A stretch of DNA of 5,741 nt, from the NCBI GenBank assembly GCA_002381045.1, contig DFWT01000154.1:5766-11506 (forward strand), given 5' to 3'. Source of the DNA: Rhodoferax sp. UBA4127 (GTDB lineage: Bacteria > Pseudomonadota > Gammaproteobacteria > Burkholderiales > Burkholderiaceae_C). Below are positions 1 to 5,622 of this stretch, one piece after another (the first letter of the stretch is position 1; each line of letters starts with the position of its first letter). Made by a program: the position numbers and the translations under genes. Under the pieces are notes generated by a model that had not been told where the DNA came from, searched no databases, and was given only the letters and a program-made list of their open reading frames with translations.

Positions 1-395
1 GCGATCTTGCCGCCGGGCATGCAAAACGCGTTGATTTGTTTGCTGCCTATCAGGTTCACCTCCCAGCGCCAGTTGGCAGCGCGCGGGTTCCATCCCATCG
101 CATGGGGAACCATCTTGGTGGCAATTGCCCTTAAACGCTTGACTTGCGGGTGGTCTTTGCCACCCAGGGCACCCTGCGAGGCGGCCTGCTGAAGCATCTT
201 GTTGTACTGCTGAGCCGCAGACTCTTCAATCGTCTCGGCGGGCACCAGCTTAGTAAAAACTGAGTTCTTGCCCACTTCAACACCGTCGCGAGCAAATGCG
301 GAAGAACTGAAGAAGCCCGCCCCCGCAGCGCCAGCGAGGACTCCGCGCAGCACCAAGCGCCGTTGACAACACCCGCAGAAGGAAATTGGATCCAT
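1..395 (-). CDS. M48-type zinc metallopeptidase, N-terminal part, with Tat-like signal peptide (runs off left edge)
   Basis: An open frame of 131 complete codons starts at ATG 395 and continues through the window edge, so only the N-terminus is seen. An in-frame TAA lies one codon upstream of the ATG, so the frame cannot extend further. No clear Shine-Dalgarno is visible, and translation may depend on coupling to the ATPase gene, whose stop is 17 bases upstream. Residues 11-17 are QRRLVLR, close to the twin-arginine consensus. A hydrophobic Ala/Gly-rich segment (about 19-34) and an AFA cleavage-like site (33-35) follow, so export to the periplasm is likely. Residues 1-10 hold three cysteines (C7, C9, C10) before the twin arginines. 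The mature part has a helical region (55-100) and ends in NAFCMPGGKI (122-131). This is the conserved segment that precedes the HExxH zinc site in M48 peptidases (BepA/LoiP/YcaL-like). The catalytic motif itself lies outside the window, so activity cannot be judged. Confidence 0.85.
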   Translation of the reverse strand, partial: MDPISFCGCCQRRLVLRGVLAGAAGAGFFSSSAFARDGVEVGKNSVFTKLVPAETIEESAAQQYNKMLQQAASQGALGGKDHPQVKRLRAIATKMVPHAMGWNPRAANWRWEVNLIGSKQINAFCMPGGKI

Positions 396-412
396 GCTTT
401 AAGACCCAAAAG

Positions 413-2785
413 CTACTTGATACAAACTGAACGAACCATTTTCAAATCAGTTAAACCCATCATGACCTTTTCCATGCCATCCATCTTCAAAGTACGCATA
501 CCACCTTCAACCGCCGCCGCGAACACCTCGGCTACCCGGGCGCGCTCCTGAATCAGCTTTTTGATGGTGTCATCGGCAATCAGCAGCTCATGAAGACCCA
601 GGCGCCCCTTGTAGCCGGTTTGATTGCACTTGTCACAGCCCGCATGCCGGTAAAACTTGATCGGACCGCCATTACCAAACTCAGTGTGCCAACTTTCAAT
701 AAGTTTGTTTAATTCACCCTCATAGTCCGTCTTCCAGGTAGAAGAGTGGCGTAACTCATCTGCATACTCAGTTGCAAACAGGCGCAACTCATCGGCATCA
801 GGCTCGTATTCTTCTTTGCAAACACACAGTTTTTTAGCCAGCCGCTGAGCCAATATGCCCAGCAACGCATCGGCAAAGTTGAACGGATCCATGCCCATGT
901 CCAGCAAGCGGGTGATGGATTCAGGCGCTGAGTTGGTGTGCAGGGTAGAAAACACCAAATGCCCGGTCAGGGATGCCTCAACCCCCATCGCCACAGTTTC
1001 ATGGTCGCGCGACTCACCCACCATGATGATGTCAGGGTCGGCTCGCAAAAAGGCCCGCATCACCAACGCAAAGTCGATGCCGGCTTTTTTGTTGATTTGA
1101 ACTTGCCGCAACCCTTTCTGGGTAATTTCAACTGGGTCTTCCGCCGTCCATATTTTGGTGTCTGGAGTGTTCAGACGTTTCAAGATACTGTGCAGCGTGG
1201 TGGTCTTACCTGAGCCGGTTGGGCCACACACGTAAAACAGACCATACGGCTTCTCTATGGTCCTGACCACTCGTGCCATGTTGTGCGGCGTCAAACCCAG
1301 CTTGTCCATTGGAATCGGCTCGCCCGCGGCCAGAATCCGCATCACCACATCCTCCACACCGCCGGCCGAGGGAATGGTGGCAACCCGCAATTCAATGTCG
1401 ATCGGGCCGTATTTTTTGAACTTGATCTTTCCGTCTTGCGGTTTGCGGCGCTCAGAGATATCCAGGTCGCACATGATCTTTAATCGGGTCACCATGGCCT
1501 GTCGGAAATGCGCGGGCACCTCAATGTAGGGCTGCAAGGACCCGTCTATGCGAAACCGAATGCCCGTTTTGAGTTTGCCCGGCATGGGTTCAATGTGAAT
1601 GTCCGAAGCGCCCTGGTGGTAAGCATCCAGAATGACCTTGTTAACGAACTTGACCAGTTCGTTGTCCGCGGCGGCCGACTCCAAAGAGTCGTCGTTGGTG
1701 CCATCGTCCATCGGCTGGCTGTCCATGCCTGCCAGCATGTCGTCAATGCTGCTGCCCGAGTACTCGACGCCAAAGATCTGATTCAGAGTGTCTTCAAACT
1801 CGGTGTGTGTGGTGACACGGTAAGCAAACTTGCTGATTTTCGGGAATATCTGCTGAACAATGCGCGAACTGCGTACCGCTTCCGGGTCCAGACACATGAT
1901 GACCAAACCATCGGGTGACTCTTCCAGAGGAATCCAGCCCTGCTCCTCTACAAACTCTCTGTTGAGCGCACCATGCAGTGCCTCCGATCGGAGGTGCGCC
2001 GCTGAAAACGGCTCGTACGGAACCCCGAAAAATTTGGCAAGCGACGGTCCAATGCGTTTGGCATCTGCCTGATAGCGGGTCCGCAAGACCTCCTCTGGCG
2101 ACTGGGACTGCCCACGCGCCTCTTGCAGCACATGCTGTAACTCGGTCGCAGTCATCACCCCATCGGACACCAACCCGTCGTACTTGGTGACCATGCGATC
2201 TACCGTGTCCTGGGCGTCCTGAATACGATGTCGAATTGCCGTAGCCAAGGTTTTGCAGAGCTGCGATACCCCCTCGATCTCTAGGTCTCCAAATGGCCGC
2301 TCACTCTTGCTGTTGATGATTTGCAGCACCCCGAAGAGTTCTCCACCATCCAGAATCGGCGCCACCATCATTTCACGTGTACGGTAGCCTGACCGCTTGT
2401 CAACTTCTTTCAGAAAGCTCAACGCAGGATGAATCTTCTTGAGGGCCTCGTCGTCGTAGACATCTGGCAAATTCACCAACATGTGACTCAAGGCGACATA
2501 TCCCGCAATGCTCTGGGGTGTGATGGGTAACTTCAAATCCCGGCTACTGCTCAAACCGGTTTTGATCTTTGAAATGATGGCACTGCGATCCTCATTGACC
2601 ACATAAAGCGTCAACCGATCGGCATTAAAAAGCTTGCAAATGTCCGAACTGACCTCCAACATGATTTGCTCAATGTTGTCGGTTTCATGAATGCGCGCAG
2701 TGACGTGCTGCAACTGCTTGTAAAACAGTGCCTCGAAGGTCATGCCTTCACGTCTAAGCCCAATGGATTTGGTGACGCCGTTCAT
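413..2785 (-). CDS. GAF-domain GspE/PilB-type secretion or pilus-assembly ATPase
   Basis: The 790-residue protein is much longer than typical GspE or PilB (about 500-570) because of an N-terminal extension. Residues about 20-188 look like a GAF domain, a fold that binds small ligands. Residues about 205-340 resemble the GspE/MshE N-terminal domain. An acidic linker (345-370) leads into the hexameric ATPase. There I see the N2-type segment ending ASDIHIEP (393-400), ERRKPQDG (445-452), Walker A GPTGSGKT (521-528), the Asp box TAEDPVE (547-553), Walker B with DPDIIMVGESRD (583-594) and the His box STLHTN (613-618). A cysteine zinc-binding motif follows: C654/C656 and C717/C720. By family knowledge it would power pilin-like fibre assembly or type II secretion from the cytoplasmic face of the inner membrane. 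Which of these cannot be decided, as no platform protein or secretin is present. Start choice is uncertain: ATG 2785 has no clear Shine-Dalgarno, and the second in-frame ATG at 2743 (residue 15) would still keep the whole GAF domain. An in-frame TGA at 2816-2818 limits the upstream extent. Confidence 0.95.
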   Translation of the reverse strand: MNGVTKSIGLRREGMTFEALFYKQLQHVTARIHETDNIEQIMLEVSSDICKLFNADRLTLYVVNEDRSAIISKIKTGLSSSRDLKLPITPQSIAGYVALSHMLVNLPDVYDDEALKKIHPALSFLKEVDKRSGYRTREMMVAPILDGGELFGVLQIINSKSERPFGDLEIEGVSQLCKTLATAIRHRIQDAQDTVDRMVTKYDGLVSDGVMTATELQHVLQEARGQSQSPEEVLRTRYQADAKRIGPSLAKFFGVPYEPFSAAHLRSEALHGALNREFVEEQGWIPLEESPDGLVIMCLDPEAVRSSRIVQQIFPKISKFAYRVTTHTEFEDTLNQIFGVEYSGSSIDDMLAGMDSQPMDDGTNDDSLESAAADNELVKFVNKVILDAYHQGASDIHIEPMPGKLKTGIRFRIDGSLQPYIEVPAHFRQAMVTRLKIMCDLDISERRKPQDGKIKFKKYGPIDIELRVATIPSAGGVEDVVMRILAAGEPIPMDKLGLTPHNMARVVRTIEKPYGLFYVCGPTGSGKTTTLHSILKRLNTPDTKIWTAEDPVEITQKGLRQVQINKKAGIDFALVMRAFLRADPDIIMVGESRDHETVAMGVEASLTGHLVFSTLHTNSAPESITRLLDMGMDPFNFADALLGILAQRLAKKLCVCKEEYEPDADELRLFATEYADELRHSSTWKTDYEGELNKLIESWHTEFGNGGPIKFYRHAGCDKCNQTGYKGRLGLHELLIADDTIKKLIQERARVAEVFAAAVEGGMRTLKMDGMEKVMMGLTDLKMVRSVCIK

Positions 2786-2910
2786 TTGTGTACGAGTCAG
2801 GCCGGGCCAATTGGCTCATTCGGCCAGGGCGTTTGATCACCACGCGTTGTCGCGCCCTCGGACGCCACCTTGACCAATAGGAACACCATGATGTCACCCA
2901 TACGGTTACT
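2786..2910 (-). other. 125-base gap between FHA gene and ATPase gene
   Basis: No convincing gene is seen. It holds a perfect 10-base palindrome, GCCAATTGGC (2806-2815), about 20 bases upstream of the ATPase ATG, which could be an operator or chance. A short minus-strand frame of 34 codons (2797-2901, or 30 codons from the ATG at 2889) fills most of it. That inner ATG has a weak GGTGA motif at workable spacing. The predicted peptide starts MGDIMVFLLVKV and ends PNEPIGPA, and it matches no family I know. Its first part resembles the end of the FHA gene (see findings). No clear sigma-70 promoter or terminator is visible, so readthrough from the FHA gene is the simplest assumption. Confidence 0.4.
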
Positions 2911-3528
2911 TTAACTGGCCAATAGAAATTCCATCCTGGTGCCCGCGAGGTCCATCATGTCGCCGTGCTTGAGCGTCACAGGCTCTGGCGTCAGCACCAC
3001 ACCGTTGAGCAACGGCCGCTCGGGGCCTTCCACATAATGCGCCGAGAAATAGTGGGGTCGGCGTGTGATCGCTGCAATCGATACCCCAGGCTTGCCCACT
3101 GTGGTCACCACTTTGCTCAAGGGCAATTCCCGACCTGTAGCCGGGCCTGACAAAACCCGAACCACACCTGACACGTCAGGCTGATTGGCAACTGGTGCGG
3201 GCATAGCGGGTCGTGCCTGGGCGGCTGGCATTTGGTCGCCTTCAACCGCGTCGTATTGAACTTTGTACTTGCCGATCTCGATGATGTCACCAAAGCGCAG
3301 CAATTGCTTTTTGACCACTTTGCCGTTGACGAACGTGCCATTGGTGCTGTTTAAATCTTCAATAGTGACTTCGGAGCCCTGCAGATGCAGGGCCGCGTGC
3401 TCACCACTGACGGCCAAATTTTCAATAACCACATCGTTGTACGGCCGACGCCCAAGCGCTGTGCGTGTTTTGGTGATTTCGACCTCACGAATCACCGCGC
3501 CGTCCATTGTTATGGTAATTTTTGGCAT
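2911..3528 (-). CDS. FHA-domain protein with a second, degenerate FHA-like domain
   Basis: A 205-residue cytoplasmic protein with no signal peptide or membrane segment. The N-terminal forkhead-associated domain (about 1-95) has the canonical phosphothreonine-binding landmarks: GRR at 26-28, SGEH at 41-44 and LNSTNGTFVNG at 59-69. By family knowledge it should bind Thr-phosphorylated partners. A low-complexity Pro/Ala/Gln linker (about 98-118) follows. The C-terminal half (about 120-205) has the same layout, with TTVGK (142-146), LLNG (173-176) and LKHGDMMDLAG (186-196), but lacks the SxxH and STNG-type residues. It looks like a second FHA fold that has lost phosphopeptide binding. The start at 3528 is fixed by a perfect AGGAGG five bases upstream; an ATG ten codons earlier has no such site. 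It sits between a PP2C phosphatase and an ATPase, fitting a role as an adaptor that reads a phosphorylation state. The kinase is not in view. Confidence 0.93.
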   Translation of the reverse strand: MPKITITMDGAVIREVEITKTRTALGRRPYNDVVIENLAVSGEHAALHLQGSEVTIEDLNSTNGTFVNGKVVKKQLLRFGDIIEIGKYKVQYDAVEGDQMPAAQARPAMPAPVANQPDVSGVVRVLSGPATGRELPLSKVVTTVGKPGVSIAAITRRPHYFSAHYVEGPERPLLNGVVLTPEPVTLKHGDMMDLAGTRMEFLLAS

Positions 3529-3532
3529 AGAT

Positions 3533-3539
3533 ACCTCCT
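3533..3539 (-). promoter_or_regulatory. Strong ribosome binding site of the FHA gene
   Basis: The minus strand reads AGGAGGT followed by ATCT and ATG. This is a full match to the anti-Shine-Dalgarno, five bases from the AGGAGG core to the start codon. It decides the start at 3528 over the longer frame from 3558. It is the best ribosome binding site in the downstream gene set, so the FHA protein may be made in excess over the ATPase. Confidence 0.9.
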
Positions 3540-3608
3540 GAAGTTCGATCCTGGTCACCGCTTAAGTTACAACGCACGCCACCGTAGGTCAGGCTGGATC
3601 TGAGGGAC

Positions 3609-4388
3609 TCAAGCCTGCTGTGACGACTTCTCTGGCTGACCTGCTCTGGCCAGCAAAACCGCGATGTTATCTCGGCCGCCCGCAAGATTGGCACGATTTA
3701 CCAAATCTGAGGCGATATCCGGTAAAAACTCTTGCATCTGGAGGGTCGCGCTTATCAAAGCGTCACTCAGCATATCAGTAAGGCCGTCCGAACACATTAA
3801 GTACAGATCTCCCTCCTGGACTTCGTATTCGTTGATGTCGACCTGGATGGGTCCTTCTGCTCCCAGCGCGCGGGTCAGAAGATTTTTACCCGGTGCAGTT
3901 GCCGCCTGCTCAACGGTCAAAAACCCCGCATCAATCTGCTCTTGCAAAAGAGAGTGATCCCGCGTCAATTGACTTAACTCGCCGGCTCTGAGGCGATAAC
4001 AACGGGAGTCGCCAACATGTCCCAAGACCAGACGATCTTCGTGGAAAACCCCCACCACCAAGGTCGTGCCCATACCGAAGTACTGCTGGTTATTTGAGGC
4101 AGTCGTCACAATCGATTGGTTAGCCCGATCGACGCACCAACGAATCCCATGGGCAATGTGGGTTGGGCTCAGGCGATGCCGGGCCTCTATCAACCACCGC
4201 GCCAACTCGGTCGAGACAAAGGCAACCGCCATACCGCTGGCCACTTCCCCCGCGTTGTAGCCACCCATGCCATCGGCGAGGACCATCACCCCCAACTCTT
4301 CGATGAAGGTAAGGTTGTCTTCATTGTTGGTACGCACTCTCCCCACATCGGTCAAACCATAGAAGCTGTGGGTGCTCACGTCATTCAT
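3609..4388 (-). CDS. PP2C-family Ser/Thr protein phosphatase (Stp1/PppA/PrpC-like)
   Basis: A 259-residue soluble protein of the usual size for a bacterial single-domain PP2C (PPM) phosphatase. It hydrolyses phosphoserine and phosphothreonine on proteins using two metal ions. The motifs are in order: RTNNED (19-24), DGMGG (39-43) with metal ligand D39, GMGTTL (105-110), GHVGDSRCY (123-131), SDGLTD (200-205) with D201, and GGRDN (237-241) with D240. All metal-binding aspartates are present, so it should be active. No membrane segment or extra domain is seen. The start ATG 4388 follows a GGGGTGA motif at six bases. It is the first clear gene after the sucD terminator and lies 80 bases upstream of the FHA gene. 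Phosphatase-FHA pairs usually act with a Hanks-type kinase, as in type VI secretion control, but no kinase gene is visible here. Confidence 0.96.
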   Translation of the reverse strand: MNDVSTHSFYGLTDVGRVRTNNEDNLTFIEELGVMVLADGMGGYNAGEVASGMAVAFVSTELARWLIEARHRLSPTHIAHGIRWCVDRANQSIVTTASNNQQYFGMGTTLVVGVFHEDRLVLGHVGDSRCYRLRAGELSQLTRDHSLLQEQIDAGFLTVEQAATAPGKNLLTRALGAEGPIQVDINEYEVQEGDLYLMCSDGLTDMLSDALISATLQMQEFLPDIASDLVNRANLAGGRDNIAVLLARAGQPEKSSQQA

Positions 4389-4394
4389 GATGCA

Positions 4395-4401
4395 TCACCC
4401 C
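4395..4401 (-). promoter_or_regulatory. Ribosome binding site of the PP2C gene, possibly masked by a hairpin
   Basis: The minus strand reads GGGGTGA six bases before ATG 4388, a moderate match to the anti-Shine-Dalgarno. A short upstream TCACC (minus strand, 4411-4407) can pair with the GGTGA of this site across a seven-base loop. The ribosome binding site could therefore be partly hidden. The stem is only five base pairs, so this is weak. Confidence 0.5.
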
Positions 4402-4433
4402 AATGCGGTGAGAAGATCAACACCCCACCCCTG

Positions 4434-4589
4434 TCAGGTAGGCGAATGCATGGCAGTTGGCGGGAGAAAGGCCGATTGTGCTTGGGAACATCTGTAAGGA
4501 AGCGACGTCAACGATGCGTTCCAGTGTACCTGCGTGGACATCAGAAAGCCAAGGCCAACAGTCACCACCAAGACAACGAAATCAAACAT
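4434..4589 (-). CDS. Possible 51-residue single-pass membrane peptide (doubtful)
   Basis: ATG 4589 to TGA 4434 gives 51 codons. Residues 2-17 (FDFVVLVVTVGLGFLM) are strongly hydrophobic, like one membrane helix. Residues 20-51 are polar and Pro/Ser-rich without a recognisable motif. No good Shine-Dalgarno precedes the ATG, and the same frame is open upstream without a stop into the terminator region. The stop lies 45 bases upstream of the PP2C start. I do not recognise a family. It may be a chance frame, the decayed remnant of a gene, or a small membrane protein belonging to the downstream set. The hydrophobic run is the only real argument for it. Confidence 0.2.
   Translation of the reverse strand: MFDFVVLVVTVGLGFLMSTQVHWNASLTSLPYRCSQAQSAFLPPTAMHSPT
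4523..4552 (-). promoter_or_regulatory. Weak sigma-70-like promoter candidate for the PP2C-FHA-ATPase set
   Basis: On the minus strand TTGGCT (4552-4547) and TACACT (4528-4523) are separated by 18 bases, each matching four of six consensus positions. Transcription would start near 4516, giving a leader of about 128 bases before the PP2C ATG. A promoter is expected in this region, but this particular match could easily be chance. Confidence 0.25.
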
Positions 4590-4660
4590 ACGGTCAAATT
4601 GCCCGCCAGCGCACCCTGCGACATCGGGCTTGACACGCAGACCGGACTGATAGCCGACGC

Positions 4661-4696
4661 AAAAAAAGCCGGGGCACCCTTGGGTGCAGCCGGCTT
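4661..4696 (-). terminator. Rho-independent terminator of the sucCD operon
   Basis: On the minus strand, AAGCCGG and CCGGCTT form the outer stem and GCACC/GGTGC the inner stem. A small internal loop separates them and a four-base loop caps the hairpin. The stem runs directly into seven T residues (4667-4661). It begins 18 bases after the sucD stop codon. The position, GC-rich stem and T-tract are all typical, so sucCD transcription should mostly end here and the next genes need their own promoter. Confidence 0.93.
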
Positions 4697-4714
4697 ATTG
4701 CTCAGTGCCGCAAG

Positions 4715-5608
4715 TTATAGCATGGCTTTGAGCAGCTTGGCCATCTCGGACGGGTTGCGTGTGACCTTAAAGCCGCACTCTTCCATGACCGCCAATTTGG
4801 CCTCAGCGGTATCCGCACCACCAGAGATCAAGGCACCGGCATGGCCCATGCGCTTACCAGCAGGTGCGGTCACACCAGCGATGAAACCAACGATGGGCTT
4901 CTTCATGTTGAGCTTGCACCAACGTGCGGCTTCAGCTTCGTCGGGGCCACCAATTTCACCAATCATGATGACCGCGTCGGTATCAGGATCGTCATTGAAG
5001 GCACGCATGATGTCGATGTGCTTCAAGCCATTGATCGGGTCTCCACCAATACCAACCGCTGACGACTGGCCCAAACCGATTTCGGTCAACTGCGCCACGG
5101 CTTCGTAAGTCAAGGTACCGGAGCGGCTAACCACACCAATGCGACCCTTGCGGTGGATGTGCCCGGGCATGATGCCAATTTTGATTTCATCAGGCGTGAT
5201 CAAGCCGGGGCAGTTGGGGCCGAGCAGCAAAGTCTTCTTGCCACCAGCCGCTTCCTTGGCTTTCATGCGGTTGCGCACTTCCAGCATGTCGCGCACCGGG
5301 ATACCTTCGGTAATACAAATCGCCAGATCCAGGTCGGCTTCAACAGCCTCCCAGATGGCAGCAGCTGCACCAGCCGGTGGCACATAAATCACTGACACGG
5401 TCGAGCCAGTCTCTGCGGCAGCTTCTTTGACAGAAGCGTAGATCGGAATGCCAAAGATGGATTCGCCAGCTTTCTTCGGGTTCACGCCCGCTGCAAAACA
5501 ATGCTTGCCGTTGGCGTATTCCTGGCATTTTTCAGTGTGGAACTGGCCGGTTTTACCGGTGATGCCTTGGGTAATGACTTTGGTGTCTTTATTGATCAGG
5601 ATGGACAT
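4715..5608 (-). CDS. sucD: Succinyl-CoA synthetase (ADP/GDP-forming) alpha subunit
   Basis: This 297-residue protein is close to the usual size (E. coli SucD is 289). With SucC it converts succinyl-CoA, phosphate and ADP (or GDP) to succinate, CoA and ATP (or GTP) in the TCA cycle, in the cytoplasm. The N-terminal CoA-binding Rossmann domain shows QGITGKTGQFHTE (14-26) and VPPAG (76-80). The ligase domain shows GPNCPG (130-135), SRSGTLTYE (161-169), GIGGDP (186-191), GEIGG (217-221) and GKRMGHAGA (251-259), in which H256 is the expected phosphorylated active-site histidine. All key residues are present. The start ATG 5608 has an AGGAG seven bases upstream. It follows sucC with a 14-base gap, as in most proteobacteria, and ends in a strong terminator. 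Confidence 0.99.
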   Translation of the reverse strand: MSILINKDTKVITQGITGKTGQFHTEKCQEYANGKHCFAAGVNPKKAGESIFGIPIYASVKEAAAETGSTVSVIYVPPAGAAAAIWEAVEADLDLAICITEGIPVRDMLEVRNRMKAKEAAGGKKTLLLGPNCPGLITPDEIKIGIMPGHIHRKGRIGVVSRSGTLTYEAVAQLTEIGLGQSSAVGIGGDPINGLKHIDIMRAFNDDPDTDAVIMIGEIGGPDEAEAARWCKLNMKKPIVGFIAGVTAPAGKRMGHAGALISGGADTAEAKLAVMEECGFKVTRNPSEMAKLLKAML

Positions 5609-5615
5609 GTGTGTG

Positions 5616-5620
5616 CTCCT
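5616..5620 (-). promoter_or_regulatory. Ribosome binding site of sucD
   Basis: AGGAG on the minus strand lies seven bases before the sucD ATG, inside the 14-base gap after the sucC stop. It confirms the sucD start and lets the two subunits be translated from one message. Confidence 0.85.
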
Positions 5621-5622
5621 AC

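Larger units (their letters stand above)
4389..4660 (-). other. Leader region of the phosphatase/FHA/ATPase set
   Basis: About 270 bases lie between the sucD terminator and the PP2C start. They hold a weak promoter candidate, a 51-codon ORF and a G-rich stretch with three GGGGTG or GGGTG copies just before the PP2C gene, all listed or discussed separately. No tRNA, repeat array or recognisable riboswitch is seen. A promoter for the downstream genes is expected here because the preceding operon ends in a strong terminator. Confidence 0.5.

Noticed and set aside
131..409. A 92-codon minus-strand frame starting at 409
   Set aside because: It overlaps the M48 peptidase in another frame. The peptidase frame has a signal peptide and the conserved NAFCMPGGK segment, while this one has no recognisable features and is Arg/Ser-rich.
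1508..1918. A 136-codon plus-strand open frame within the ATPase gene
   Set aside because: It lies fully antisense to well-conserved ATPase coding sequence, and its translation has no recognisable domain.
2797..2901. A 34-codon frame between the FHA and ATPase genes as a real gene
   Set aside because: It is very short with only a weak ribosome binding site, matches no family, and its start looks like a decayed copy of the FHA end. It is noted under the gap instead.
3529..3558. Ten-codon longer start for the FHA gene (ATG 3558)
   Set aside because: The AGGAGG at 3534-3539 sits at ideal distance from ATG 3528, and the FHA fold begins right there (MPKITITMDG).
4116..5108. A 330-codon plus-strand open frame spanning the sucD end, the gap and the PP2C start
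   Set aside because: It is antisense to two certain genes, crosses the sucD terminator, and its translation shows no known motif. It is the shadow of minus-strand codon use.
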